Source: Alkaliphilus metalliredigens QYMF (GTDB taxonomy: Bacteria > Bacillota > Clostridia > Peptostreptococcales > Natronincolaceae). From it: DNA of 64,000 nucleotides. The position numbers were made by a program, and so were the translations under genes. Positions 8,520-18,575 of this stretch are shown piece after piece (the stretch's first letter is position 1; each line of letters starts with the position of its first letter). The stretch spans positions 3,763,539 to 3,827,538 of the forward strand of contig NC_009633.1 of the NCBI RefSeq assembly GCF_000016985.1. Direction: 5' to 3'. A model generated the notes under the pieces. It searched no databases and was not told where the DNA came from. It saw only the letters and a program-made list of their open reading frames with translations.

Positions 8520-9035
8520 TTATCTCTTTTTTAATTTAATCCTTTTTGAAATCATAGAATAGGATAAAAAGAGCATCATGATACTCACAAAATAAATGCT
8601 TGTGGGATAATTTATGGAATATAATGTCATTAGTGCCACAATGCCACCACTGGCTGTAATGGGAATCCCCATGTATTCACCATCAAATTCCATAATATTG
8701 AATCGAGCTAATCGGTATGCTCCTGCGATAGCAAAAAGAACAATAATAACAATTCCAACTGCGCCAATGTCTACTAATTGAAAACTCCATATTAAAATAG
8801 CTGGTGCCACTCCAAAGGAAATCAAATCACATAGTGAATCTAATTCCTTTCCAAGCTCACTTTCTACATCCAGCTTCCTGGCTAGCTGTCCATCAAAACG
8901 ATCCATGAAAGCTGCTACAAGAATTAATATTGCTGAAAGCGTATATGCTTCCCCTAATATACTTATGATTGCAAGTATCCCAAGGGTTAGATTGAAAAAA
9001 GTAAATAAGTTCGGAATGTGGGCCTTTACCTTCAA
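8520..9035 (-). CDS. pssA: CDP-diacylglycerol-serine O-phosphatidyltransferase
   Basis: 171 residues, an integral membrane CDP-alcohol phosphatidyltransferase that makes phosphatidylserine from CDP-diacylglycerol and serine. The active-site signature DG(x)2AR(x)8G(x)3D(x)3D is fully present (FDGQLARKLDVESELGKELD then SLCD). The N-terminal HIPNLFTFFNLTLG segment and later PAILIW are typical of PssA rather than PgsA. About five or six membrane segments. The start is TTG at 9035 behind AGGAGGG. No psd gene is adjacent. Confidence 0.9.
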   Translation of the reverse strand: MKVKAHIPNLFTFFNLTLGILAIISILGEAYTLSAILILVAAFMDRFDGQLARKLDVESELGKELDSLCDLISFGVAPAILIWSFQLVDIGAVGIVIIVLFAIAGAYRLARFNIMEFDGEYMGIPITASGGIVALMTLYSINYPTSIYFVSIMMLFLSYSMISKRIKLKKR

Positions 9036-10471
<1,436 letters not shown>

Positions 10472-10490
10472 CTTCAATTCCGTGATTAAC

Positions 10491-10518
10491 GTGTCTAGTC
10501 TATACTAGGCACTTTTTT
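10491..10518 (+). terminator. Terminator of fba
   Basis: GTGTCTAGT/ACTAGGCAC (9 bp, one G-U pair) with a 4-nt loop, followed by six T. Confidence 0.9.
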
Positions 10519-10611
10519 CATTTTTCAAAGGAATTTTTTCCTCAAATATGGCCATCCTAGGAATATATCCATATTCTACTTTGCTTTTAACATTTGAAAG
10601 GAGGGGTTATC

Positions 10612-11733
10612 ATTAAATCCTTCAATCAAACTCTAAATTATCTAGTATTAGGGGTCGCATTTTCAGGACTTTTTTTCAACTTTGCCATTCTTTCTATGTT
10701 TGATGAATACTTCTTAGACAATCATTCATCTTATAATTGGTTGATTTTAATTTTTGCACTGACATTACTGATCTCCGGTATGTTTATGAGCCATTTTGAT
10801 GGTTTATTAGTAATGAAAAGAAAAACCATCACAACGATTGTTTTTCTAATATTAATCTTTTCTACAGGATGGCATACTTCAACAACCAGTTCCTTAGGAT
10901 TAGGGCTATTTCAAATATTAAATGGCATTTGCATCACGTATTTGATATTAAATAGCGTCATATCCATCACCACTGTTAATCAACACATTGTTGAATTTCC
11001 ACTATACATTAGTATTTTAATCATTCTTTGTGCCATGGGAACACTTATCATTAACAGCCTATTATCTGTTTTGGGTGCACCTCATTTTATATTCTTACTA
11101 TTGATTTTTTCCTATGTTTTTATAGGTACATTACAGTTGCTTCTTGGAGAATCACTTCTTGAGACGAGATCTATACAGAAGCTACCCTTTGCACTTCAAT
11201 CTAACCTATCATTGGTTTACTTAATTCCATTCCTATTTTCCTTCTCCATTACAACATTATATTTAACTGATTTTTTTCCACCACTAAGTTGGGATTCCAT
11301 ACTCATTATGGGCTTGATTATACTGTGTTTTACACTTCAGCACAAATCACTAAAAGTCCTGAAACATCCTTTTCAGCTCACTACTGTGGGTATTTTAATC
11401 TCTGCATTAATTTTACCCCTCACCTCCATCTTGGTTGAGGGATTGCTATATCTTACTGTCTTAGCTGTTTTAGGTTTATCCCTATCCTCCATTTATTATA
11501 GTGGTATGTATATTATTGCTGATTCTCTGAAAATATATAATCAGTTCACTTCTCTGGGATTCTTTTATTGCAGTCTATTAGGCGGTTTTATTGGCGGTTA
11601 TTTAGTCCAAGATCTAATGGGTCTATTCCCTATGTCTTCTGTGTTCTCTCTAAGTTTCCTTTTAACTGGAGCTAGCATTTTTTATATTCGTCAATTGGCA
11701 AACCACCAATCCCAATTAAAAATACCGAGATAA
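10612..11733 (+). CDS. MFS-like polytopic membrane protein with probable ATT start
   Basis: About 373 residues with roughly 12 hydrophobic segments, and a GGFIGGYL glycine motif in the last third, as in the major facilitator fold. I do not recognise a substrate family. The start is unusual: the best ribosome site, AAAGGAGG (10597-10604), lies 7 bases before an ATT at 10612, and no ATG, GTG or TTG follows until codon 23 or so. The only upstream candidate, TTG at 10594, precedes the ribosome site, so it would place Lys-Gly-Gly inside it. I infer ATT (or ATC at 10609) initiation. It forms its own unit, closed by a shared terminator. Confidence 0.7.
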   Translation: MKSFNQTLNYLVLGVAFSGLFFNFAILSMFDEYFLDNHSSYNWLILIFALTLLISGMFMSHFDGLLVMKRKTITTIVFLILIFSTGWHTSTTSSLGLGLFQILNGICITYLILNSVISITTVNQHIVEFPLYISILIILCAMGTLIINSLLSVLGAPHFIFLLLIFSYVFIGTLQLLLGESLLETRSIQKLPFALQSNLSLVYLIPFLFSFSITTLYLTDFFPPLSWDSILIMGLIILCFTLQHKSLKVLKHPFQLTTVGILISALILPLTSILVEGLLYLTVLAVLGLSLSSIYYSGMYIIADSLKIYNQFTSLGFFYCSLLGGFIGGYLVQDLMGLFPMSSVFSLSFLLTGASIFYIRQLANHQSQLKIPR

Positions 11734-11751
11734 ATGTGACTATCTCGGTAT
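11722..11751. terminator. Bidirectional terminator between the MFS-like gene and the phosphoesterase
   Basis: ATACCGAGATA and TATCTCGGTAT, an 11-bp perfect stem with 8-nt loop and T-rich flanks on both strands, sits between two converging genes and overlaps the stop of the first. Confidence 0.85.
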
Positions 11752-11752
11752 T

Positions 11753-12442
11753 TTATAGTATCTGTATTAACTTAAACTGCAAATAATCACAAGAGACCAA
11801 GTGATAGTTTACCCCATTATGATTTCCCCTGAGTCCTGCCCCATGAGAGTCTTCGCCATGCAAATGTCCATAAACAACTTGGTTGACTTTGTATTCTTCA
11901 CAAATTTCCGTAAACAAAGAGGGCATGAGTTTATCATTTGTTGGTGGATAATGAAGCATCACAATAAAATCTTCATGGCCAGCACCTCTTGCTTGGTCTA
12001 ACGATAGTCTGAGTCGCTGTGCTTCACGCTCATAAATTTTTTGATCATGCTCTGTAAACCTATGTACATTAGGACAATTCCATCCTCTTGCACCACAAAC
12101 CGCATAGTGTTCATGCACAAAAAAATTATTTTGTACAAAATCCATCTTCTCAAAGAGACTATTGAGTTTTTTTATTGAACTCCACCAATAATCATGGTTA
12201 CCTCTACATAAGACTTTTTTTCCCGGCAAATCATCTACCCATTGTAGATCAATCATGGCATCTTCTAAATTCATAGCCCATGAAATATCACCAGGTATCA
12301 ACACCGTATCATTTTTCTGTACAGTCTGTTGCCAACTTGTTTTAATTCGTTCATGATGTTGCTTCCATTGATCACCAAAAATATCCATTGGTTTATCTAC
12401 GTTTCCACTTAAATGCAAATCTCCGATTGCATATAATGCCAT
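11753..12442 (-). CDS. Calcineurin-like metallophosphoesterase
   Basis: 229 residues with the full set of dinuclear metal motifs: AIGDLHLS near the start (D-x-H), IPGDISWAM (GD), CRGNHDYWW (GNHD), MLHYPP and VYGHLHG (GHxH). The protein is cytosolic. The group is found widely in clostridia as a stand-alone phosphohydrolase of unknown substrate. Start supported by a GAGATAGGTGATG ribosome region. It is followed by a shared terminator and preceded by the (p)ppGpp synthetase on the same strand, 26 bases away, probably one operon. Confidence 0.88.
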   Translation of the reverse strand: MALYAIGDLHLSGNVDKPMDIFGDQWKQHHERIKTSWQQTVQKNDTVLIPGDISWAMNLEDAMIDLQWVDDLPGKKVLCRGNHDYWWSSIKKLNSLFEKMDFVQNNFFVHEHYAVCGARGWNCPNVHRFTEHDQKIYEREAQRLRLSLDQARGAGHEDFIVMLHYPPTNDKLMPSLFTEICEEYKVNQVVYGHLHGEDSHGAGLRGNHNGVNYHLVSCDYLQFKLIQIL

Positions 12443-12468
12443 TTCATCACCTATCTCTTCTTGGTCTT

Positions 12469-13272
12469 TTACTCATAGGCGTCATATTTTTCGCTAAATT
12501 CACTGACTTCCCTTGCGAAATCCTTCAGTTCCTTGACGTCTCCATTGTCCCACATTTCATTAAATCGCTCTTGAAATTCCGTTGCCTCTGTTACACGTCC
12601 TACCAAATAAAGTAGTTGAATGTTCTTTAAAATGTTTGAAATCGTATTGGATTTAATTTCAAACAATTTCTGCGCCTGTCTAATTTCATGCCGAATTTCT
12701 GACATCTCTTGGTCTAGCTTAAAAGCTGCATGGGCTGCTTTTTCTAGACGGTCATTAATGTGCCCTGGTATTTGACGCTTATATTTATACTTTAGGGAAT
12801 GTTCAATAATTGCCCAAAAGTTCATGGCCAGTGTTCGAATCTGAAGCTCTGCTAAAATCTTCTTAGGACCCAAAGCCGTTTGGATAGGATAGCGAATAAT
12901 CACATGATAGCTCCGATAACCACTGTCTTTATAATTTGTAATATAGTCCTTCTCGTAAACAATTTCAAGATCCTTCCCATCTCTCTCTCGAATATAATCT
13001 ACCACAGTATAAATATCTTCTACAAACTGGCACATAATCCTAATCCCTGCAATGTCTTCTATTTTATCGTGAATTTCCTCTAAACTTACATCTAGTTTTT
13101 TAGCCTTTTCTAAAATGCTTGAAATCTTTTTAACTCTTCCTGTCACAAATTCAATGGGGGAATATTCCCCCATTGCTCTTAGTTCATTTCTTATGCTTTT
13201 AAACTTAACCTTCAATTCCTCTACTGCCTGTTCATAAGGAATTAAAGTCCTTTTCCATTCTATTTGCTTCAA
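12469..13272 (-). CDS. Small alarmone synthetase (RelQ/YjbM-like GTP pyrophosphokinase)
   Basis: About 267 residues, consisting of a RelA/SpoT-type synthetase domain only, with no HD hydrolase, TGS or ACT domain. Landmarks: DKIEDIAGIRIMCQFVEDIY, KDSGYRSYHVIIRYP (GTP/ATP-binding G-loop and Tyr) and ELQIRTLAMNFWAIIEHSLKYKY. It makes (p)ppGpp from ATP and GDP/GTP. The C-terminal 60 residues are acidic and helical. A TTG at 13272 lies 6 bases after GGGGTG and is preferred over a GTG at 13281 that has no ribosome site. The residues around the domain are those of the RelQ/RelP group; which of the two is not settled. Confidence 0.85.
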   Translation of the reverse strand: MKQIEWKRTLIPYEQAVEELKVKFKSIRNELRAMGEYSPIEFVTGRVKKISSILEKAKKLDVSLEEIHDKIEDIAGIRIMCQFVEDIYTVVDYIRERDGKDLEIVYEKDYITNYKDSGYRSYHVIIRYPIQTALGPKKILAELQIRTLAMNFWAIIEHSLKYKYKRQIPGHINDRLEKAAHAAFKLDQEMSEIRHEIRQAQKLFEIKSNTISNILKNIQLLYLVGRVTEATEFQERFNEMWDNGDVKELKDFAREVSEFSEKYDAYE

Positions 13273-13486
13273 ATAAATCACCCCGCTATATAAACTAAAT
13301 GAAATAAATTAATTTAAGTAATTTAATTTTTTTCATCTTCTTAATCTAATTAATTCCCATCAATAATCCCCTCTCTATTATATCATTATTTCTCTATTTT
13401 TGTAATTTAATCTCTACTTTTACTAAGTTGAGTTTATTGGTCATCAATATGCGATCATGTGCCTGCTGGTACTTCTCTTATACATA

Positions 13487-13525
13487 AAGATAAGTAGGCC
13501 TTTATTCAGGTCTACTTATCTCTTT
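13487..13525 (-). terminator. Terminator of gapA
   Basis: AAAGATAAGTAGGCC paired with GGTCTACTTATC (12 bp, one G-U) across an 8-10 nt loop, about 50 bases after the gapA stop; the T-run on the minus strand is short. Confidence 0.6.
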
Positions 13526-13575
13526 AAAAACAATGTTTTATATAGGTTGAGCATAAAGGTTCACTGACAGTTGGC

Positions 13576-14589
13576 CTATAATCCTTTTTCTGCAATATAG
13601 CCAGCTAAATCCACAATACGATTTGAATATCCCCACTCATTATCATACCAAGAAACGACCTTCACCATTTTGTCTCCAACCATCATTGTAGAAAGGGCAT
13701 CGACTATTGAAGATCTTGGATCTTTTTTATAATCGATTGATACTAATGGCTCTTCATTATAACCTAGTATTCCTTCCATTTTGCCCACTGCCGCTTCTCT
13801 TAATTTTTGGTTCACTTCTTCAGCTGTTGTTTTCGTTTTCAATTCAGCTACTAAATCGACTACGGATACCACAGGAATCGGTACACGCATGGCCATTCCA
13901 TTTAATTTTCCCTCTAAAGAAGGGATGACCTTTGCTACCGCCTTGGCTGCTCCCGTCGTAGTGGGAATAATAGACTCAGCTGCTGCCCTAGCTCTCCTTG
14001 GATCTTTGTGAGGTAAGTCTAGTATCCTTTGATCATTGGTGTAGGCATGTACTGTGGTCATCATACCACTTTCAATACCGAAGGAATCTTCTAGCACTTT
14101 TGCTACTGGTGCTAAGCAGTTTGTTGTACAAGAGGCATTAGATAAAATATGATGTTTTTTAGGATCATACTGATCGTGATTAACGCCCATGACAATTGTT
14201 AAGTCCTCTCCTGACTTAGCAGGTGCTGAAAGGATTACCTTTTTAGCGCCACCTTCAAAATGCTTTGAAGCAGCTTCCTTAGTTAAGAAGATTCCAGTAG
14301 ATTCAACCACAATCTCCACACCCATTTCCTTCCATGGAATTTGGGCAGGATCTCTATGGGCTGTAAACTGAATGGTTTTATCTCCAATAATCAAAGCGTC
14401 TTTCGTGGCCCTTACTTCTTCCTGTAATATGCCATAAAGAGAATCATATTTAAACACATGGGCATGATTCTCAGGTCCACTTGTACTATTGATTGCTACC
14501 ACTTCTACATTGAGGTCTTTCTCAAGAGAAGCCTTTAAAACCCCTTTTCCAATTCTTCCAAATCCATTAATACCAATCTTTGTTTTCAT
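13576..14589 (-). CDS. gapA: Glyceraldehyde-3-phosphate dehydrogenase
   Basis: 337 residues. NAD-dependent oxidation of glyceraldehyde 3-phosphate to 1,3-bisphosphoglycerate. Present are the NAD-binding [11 protein letters not shown] at the N-terminus, the active-site [12 protein letters not shown] with the catalytic Cys, [12 protein letters not shown] and the [15 protein letters not shown]-terminal signature. Start ATG behind AGAGGAGG. It is monocistronic here; pgk, tpi and a cggR regulator, common neighbours in Firmicutes, are not adjacent. It is close to fba, so two glycolytic genes lie within 5 kb but are independently transcribed. Confidence 0.97.
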   Translation of the reverse strand: MKTKIGINGFGRIGKGVLKASLEKDLNVEVVAINSTSGPENHAHVFKYDSLYGILQEEVRATKDALIIGDKTIQFTAHRDPAQIPWKEMGVEIVVESTGIFLTKEAASKHFEGGAKKVILSAPAKSGEDLTIVMGVNHDQYDPKKHHILSNASCTTNCLAPVAKVLEDSFGIESGMMTTVHAYTNDQRILDLPHKDPRRARAAAESIIPTTTGAAKAVAKVIPSLEGKLNGMAMRVPIPVVSVVDLVAELKTKTTAEEVNQKLREAAVGKMEGILGYNEEPLVSIDYKKDPRSSIVDALSTMMVGDKMVKVVSWYDNEWGYSNRIVDLAGYIAEKGL

Positions 14590-14968
14590 AATCTTCCTCC
14601 TCTAATGTCTTTTGAAAATCCATTCATTAACTATGTATTTCAATCATTGTAACATACTTTTTAATCCACATACATTATATAGTATAACCTATTCCCATTG
14701 GTTAGGATCGAGTTCTGGCAAATAAAAAACTAGAAATGCTATCTTTTGCTTCTACTATTGTCGCCTTGAATCCATTAAAATTTTCACAATTCAAATATAT
14801 GTTTAAATCCAGGCTTACTCAATCAATCCATTATATATTTACCACAATTTATGAAATTAAAACCATGGGATGTTTTTTTTTGCTTAAATCGGGTAATATA
14901 ACATCAATAGATTTTATCAATCATACATTAGTTAATCATAAAAAAAACTGATTAAGGAGGCAAATTTC
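14590..14968. other. Divergent intergenic region between gapA and the SelW-like gene
   Basis: AT-rich; no further gene seen. It must contain both divergent promoters. A TATAAT-like hexamer lies near 14670-14690 on the minus strand, without a convincing -35. Confidence 0.4.
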
Positions 14969-15193
14969 ATGAAGAAGTTAAGTATTGAGTATTGCACAGG
15001 CTGAGGATACCTACCAAAAGCCTTAGGTTTGGCTGAAGAATTACTTTCAAAGTATAAAAATGATCTTCCTTCCCTGACACTACTCCCATCATCTGGTGGG
15101 GTATTTGAAGTCAAGGTCGGCGAACAACTCATTTTCTCTAAAAAGGAAGTCGGGCGGTTCCCTGAATTTAATGAGATTGACGACCAACTATAA
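14969..15193 (+). CDS. SelW-like (Rdx family) selenoprotein with in-frame UGA
   Basis: The frame is interrupted only by a TGA at 15002-15004, codon 12. Read as selenocysteine it gives 74 residues starting MKKLSIEYCTGUGYLPKALG, in which the CxxU motif falls exactly where SelW/Rdx proteins have their redox pair (YCxxU-GY), after the first beta strand. The remainder keeps the family pattern: LAEELLSKY helix, LPSSGGVFEVKVGEQLIFS strands and a KEVGRFPE turn. An AAGGAGG site lies 8 bases before the ATG, and a strong terminator follows. Downstream of the UGA the message can fold CCAAA/TTTGG with an inner CC-GG, about nine bases after the UGA, a possible bacterial SECIS. The product is probably a small thioredoxin-fold redox protein. 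No sel genes are in the window. Confidence 0.9.
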
Positions 15194-15219
15194 AAGAGCA
15201 GCTAAGCTGCTCTTTTATA
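15189..15219. terminator. Bidirectional terminator after the SelW-like gene
   Basis: TATAAAAGAGCAGC, loop TAA, and its perfect complement: a 14-bp stem overlapping the stop codons of both converging genes, with A/T-rich arms serving as U-tracts on either strand. Confidence 0.9.
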
Positions 15220-15634
15220 GTTCTATTTTCATATATTTCTTTAAATAATCTGGCAACTCCTCTAAATCCTTATCTAATCCGATCACGAAGTTGATATTAA
15301 ATCTCAAATCTAATTGATCTAATTGCTTAAAAAACCAATTTAAATCTGCAAGTTCCTTTTGTGTGATATTGTACAAATGATCAACGTAAATTGTTTCTAT
15401 GTCGTAGTTTGATGCAATAATCCCACATAAAAAACCAAAGAAACCGACACCATCTTTAATTGAATAGTCTTTTGTTGTAATGAATCTTATTCGATAATCC
15501 ACCTGTAGCATATGACTGTTATCATAATCAATAAAAGCAATATGTCCCTTGGCCTTTTTTATATGATCATTAGCACTTTCAATTAATAATTTAGTTTTTC
15601 CACTGCCTTTTTTCCCAATAATTAATTTGATCAA
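15215..15634 (-). CDS. Small P-loop ATPase-like protein
   Basis: 139 residues, cytosolic. A Walker A motif GKKGSGKT lies at residues 7-14 right after the first strand, and a Walker-B-like IETIYVDHL at about 78-86. There is little room for more than a minimal nucleotide-binding fold. Similar clostridial proteins are loosely annotated as ATP-binding or PilT-like, but I see no PilT motor domain and assign no role. The start is TTG behind AGGAGGGC. It converges on the SelW-like gene and is upstream of nothing on its own strand. Confidence 0.75.
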   Translation of the reverse strand: MIKLIIGKKGSGKTKLLIESANDHIKKAKGHIAFIDYDNSHMLQVDYRIRFITTKDYSIKDGVGFFGFLCGIIASNYDIETIYVDHLYNITQKELADLNWFFKQLDQLDLRFNINFVIGLDKDLEELPDYLKKYMKIEL

Positions 15635-15732
15635 TATTAGCCCTCCTATTTCAATATGTCTACTCCCTATTCTTAATATTCTATATTTTCGGAAATATTC
15701 CTTCTGATTTCGGGTTTTTTGTTAAATATCAT

Positions 15733-16680
15733 TTAATCTAGGGCTTTTCCATTTAAATAGTCGGATTTCTTGCCTTGATACCTATGGTTTTGAATCATCA
15801 TCTCATGAATTTCATCTCTTATTTTCCACCAGCTCATATTCCAATTGACAAACAAACTGTTTTCCTTGGGAGCTCTACCGATCAATCTTTGAACAACAAT
15901 ATGAGAACTTAAGTATTCTAGAAAAATCATCACTCGTTCCTGATATTCTTCCACAGAAATCATCTGGAACTCTTTGTTCTCATACATTTTCCCCATGGCT
16001 GTATTCTCCATAATGTACAATCCATGGAGTTTTACTTGTTCAATCCCTAGGGCGGACATTATTTTTGCATTTTCAATCACATCGGTTTCCGTGTCCCACG
16101 GTAGATTTAAAATTAAATGTGCACAAATTGGAAAACCATATCTTTTAATCCGAAGAACAGCATCAATAAATTCAGCTAGGGTATGTCCTCGGTTAATTTT
16201 ATTTAATGTATGATAGTTAACAGTTTGCAAACCTAGCTCAATGCTAAATTCAATATGATGTTTTTCTTGAAGTGATTGTAAAAATCCCAAGTATTTGTCG
16301 TTTATACAATCAGGTCTTGTGGAAATTGCGATTTCAACCACATCTTCCACAATTGCCTCTTCTATATATTTTTGAAATTGCTCAAATGGCATATACGTGT
16401 TACTGAAATTTTGAAAGTATGCAATAAATTTGTTTGCCTTATATTTTTTTTGTATATAGGATTTATTTTTTTCTAATTGTTCAACTACTTCATAGGAGTT
16501 AGGCAAACACTCGAATCCAGTGCCCACCTCTGCACAAAAAGTACACCCCCCTATTCCCACCTTCCCATCTCTATTTGGACAAGTCAGCGGTAAATTGATT
16601 GGTAGCTTATACACTTTTTCTCCGTACTTTTCCTTTAAAAATTCTGAATATGTTCTATATAATTGCTTCTCCTTTTGCAC
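15733..16680 (-). CDS. Radical SAM protein, YhcC/TIGR01212 family
   Basis: 315 residues. The N-terminal cluster motif is the family's expanded form, CPNRDGKVGIGGCTFC, with three Cys for the 4Fe-4S that activates S-adenosylmethionine. NLPWDTETDV and the GLQTVNYHTLNKINRGHT motif are typical of this family, whose reaction is unresolved. Start GTG behind AAAAGGAGGG. It overlaps the end of the MFS gene by 26 bases, so the two are probably one transcript. Confidence 0.88.
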   Translation of the reverse strand: MQKEKQLYRTYSEFLKEKYGEKVYKLPINLPLTCPNRDGKVGIGGCTFCAEVGTGFECLPNSYEVVEQLEKNKSYIQKKYKANKFIAYFQNFSNTYMPFEQFQKYIEEAIVEDVVEIAISTRPDCINDKYLGFLQSLQEKHHIEFSIELGLQTVNYHTLNKINRGHTLAEFIDAVLRIKRYGFPICAHLILNLPWDTETDVIENAKIMSALGIEQVKLHGLYIMENTAMGKMYENKEFQMISVEEYQERVMIFLEYLSSHIVVQRLIGRAPKENSLFVNWNMSWWKIRDEIHEMMIQNHRYQGKKSDYLNGKALD

Positions 16681-17947
16681 TTTTTCCCTCCTTTTGAGCT
16701 ACACTGTCTTTCATTAGTAATGTGCTGATAATACTAATCATACCTGCAAAGGCAATCATCCAAAATACAGTTTGATACTGCTCTGCCTCATACACTTTCA
16801 CTCCGTTTACCATTCGCCCTAACCATCCTCGATCTAACCAAAATCCAATTGCCAGACTTAGAAAGGACCCTCCAATGAACTCCCCCACATTAATAAATGC
16901 GGTGGCACTACCACAATATCTAATATCATTTACTTCCTTTACATTAGTGAATGCCAGTATATGACAAATCATCGTTACTCCTATACCCAAAAATATAATG
17001 GGTATCACTGCCAAGGAAGGCGCGCCACCAGATAATGCCATATACACCCACAGCATTGTATAAAGTGATGTGGCGATTAAAAGGATTGGTTTTACCTTCC
17101 CTCCTAGCCGGTCTGATAAACGCCCGATCAAGGGAGCGCCCATAATAACCCCTAGTGAGATAAAGGCGATATACCAAGCCCCGCTCTCTTTTTCCAACCG
17201 ATACACATGCATCATATAAGGGATTCCCCATAACCCAGTTATTGCTGTTATTGACCCCACTAAGTTGAACATAATCATGAAGGGTGGCCAGGTGTATGGA
17301 TTGGTGATTACCTTCTTCACCCCCCCAAAGGCATCTCGATATGACTGTGATTCTTTCCCCAAAGGGTCTTCTTCATTCACCTTATCTCTAACAATCATCC
17401 AAATCATTCCAGCCAATACAATGGATATCAAACCCATTAAGTGAAAGCTCACTCTCCAGCCCACCCTAATCACCAGGTATGTCAACGGAAATGTAGCTAA
17501 CAATGCACCTATATTACCAACAAATGTAGTCATGCCACTTAATGTTGAAAATGATTTTGGTTCAAACCATTGAACCTGTACCTTCATGATCGATACAATA
17601 ATCACAGAAGTCCCGATCCCCACTAAGAACCTAGCAATATAGGCGGTTGTTAATGTAGTGGCTAGCCCTAGTAAAATAGATCCTAGTCCTGTTAATAGCA
17701 TCCCCAGAGTAGAAATTTTTCTGACACCAATGGTATCTACCATAATCCCCACAGGAATTTGCATTGCTGCGTATGCATAATAGTTCATAGCGGTTAAGTT
17801 TCCTAAGGCCGTAGCAGACATTTGTAAGTCTACAGCCAAGTTATCTGCCACAGCTCCCATAGCTAATCTATGAAAAAACACAGTTACGAAGGCTAGCACT
17901 AAAACCAACCAAATACGCCACCTTCTTTGTAATGTTAATTCATTCAT
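16655..17947 (-). CDS. MFS transporter (12 membrane segments)
   Basis: 430 residues with about 12 hydrophobic segments and the MFS signature between segments 2 and 3 (VDTIGVRKISTLG) and again in the second half (GRLSDRLGGKVKP). A second-half RFLVGIGTSV lies in the first domain. The sequence is of the general anion/sugar-phosphate or nitrate-type MFS group, but no specific substrate can be read from it. Start ATG behind AGGGGGAG. It is preceded by a Usp-like gene and followed, with overlap, by the radical SAM gene. Confidence 0.85.
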   Translation of the reverse strand: MNELTLQRRWRIWLVLVLAFVTVFFHRLAMGAVADNLAVDLQMSATALGNLTAMNYYAYAAMQIPVGIMVDTIGVRKISTLGMLLTGLGSILLGLATTLTTAYIARFLVGIGTSVIIVSIMKVQVQWFEPKSFSTLSGMTTFVGNIGALLATFPLTYLVIRVGWRVSFHLMGLISIVLAGMIWMIVRDKVNEEDPLGKESQSYRDAFGGVKKVITNPYTWPPFMIMFNLVGSITAITGLWGIPYMMHVYRLEKESGAWYIAFISLGVIMGAPLIGRLSDRLGGKVKPILLIATSLYTMLWVYMALSGGAPSLAVIPIIFLGIGVTMICHILAFTNVKEVNDIRYCGSATAFINVGEFIGGSFLSLAIGFWLDRGWLGRMVNGVKVYEAEQYQTVFWMIAFAGMISIISTLLMKDSVAQKEGKSAKGEAII

Positions 17948-17971
17948 CTTGACTCCCCCTAGTACAATGAA

Positions 17972-18007
17972 TCGGATAGGGAATCATCCAATATGATCCC
18001 TATCCGA
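17972..18007. repeat. Intercistronic hairpin between the Usp-like and MFS genes
   Basis: TCGGATAGGG + ATCAT, loop CCAAT, ATGAT + CCCTATCCGA form a 15-bp stem with one bulged base. No T-run follows on the minus strand, so it is more likely an mRNA processing or stability element, or an operator, than a terminator. Confidence 0.6.
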
Positions 18008-18010
18008 CAT

Positions 18011-18415
18011 TTAAATTTCATTTAGTTCATACGTTGGTATTATTTTAATGTCAACATCTCCACATACTTCTTGACTTAGTTGCACAATCATATTATTATC
18101 AGGTCTTGTTTCCAGAGATTCTCCTAGAACAATGGTTTCGATATTCTTATTTTTACAAAATTCAATAATGGTTTTACTAATTTCAGAGGATCTAAAAACT
18201 GTCATATCTGCACCTACAGATTTAGAAATCTCAAAAAGATATTCCAAGGCCTCTCCCTCTTCTGAATTACCTAAAATATTCCATCCTCGGGGTGCTATAT
18301 GTACTATGAACAATTCCCCTCCCTTTTCTTGTTGAAGCTCTGCTCCTGCTCCAATCAATCTCTCGCAGGTTTTTTGTTTTGTTACACATACCATCACATT
18401 ACTTTCTTTACTCAT
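18011..18415 (-). CDS. Universal-stress-like (KdpD-Usp-type) nucleotide-binding protein
   Basis: 134 residues. The pattern MVCVTKQKTCERLIGAGAEL, LFIVHIAP and IETIVLGESLE matches the Rossmann-like Usp domain found alone and within KdpD kinases. The ATG at 18415 follows AAAAGGGGGCCC, which is better than an upstream in-frame ATG at 18448. No membrane segment. It is transcribed with the MFS transporter and the radical SAM gene, separated by a hairpin. Usp proteins bind ATP or sense stress; the role here is inferred only. Confidence 0.7.
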   Translation of the reverse strand: MSKESNVMVCVTKQKTCERLIGAGAELQQEKGGELFIVHIAPRGWNILGNSEEGEALEYLFEISKSVGADMTVFRSSEISKTIIEFCKNKNIETIVLGESLETRPDNNMIVQLSQEVCGDVDIKIIPTYELNEI

Positions 18416-18550
18416 TCTTGGGCCCCCTTTTATCAAATGAGACTTCATTAAGTGGCAGTTTTACCCCCCACTGATTGTAGCGAGGTTCACTTTTCTCTTA
18501 TATTATACTATATTTTCAGTTCACTTTTCCAACGATCCTTGTAAGAAGAA

Positions 18551-18575
18551 AAAAGGCTCAAACTTAGTTTGAGCC
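18551..18575 (-). terminator. Terminator of the SLH-GH18 gene
   Basis: GGCTCAAACT and AGTTTGAGCC (10-bp perfect stem) overlap the stop codon of the GH18 gene and end on the minus strand in TTTTTTCTTC. Confidence 0.85.

Noticed and set aside
14932-15132. Minus-strand open frame across the SelW-like gene
   Set aside because: It has no ribosome site and is the antisense shadow of the selenoprotein, whose opposite frame is supported by motif, SD and terminator.
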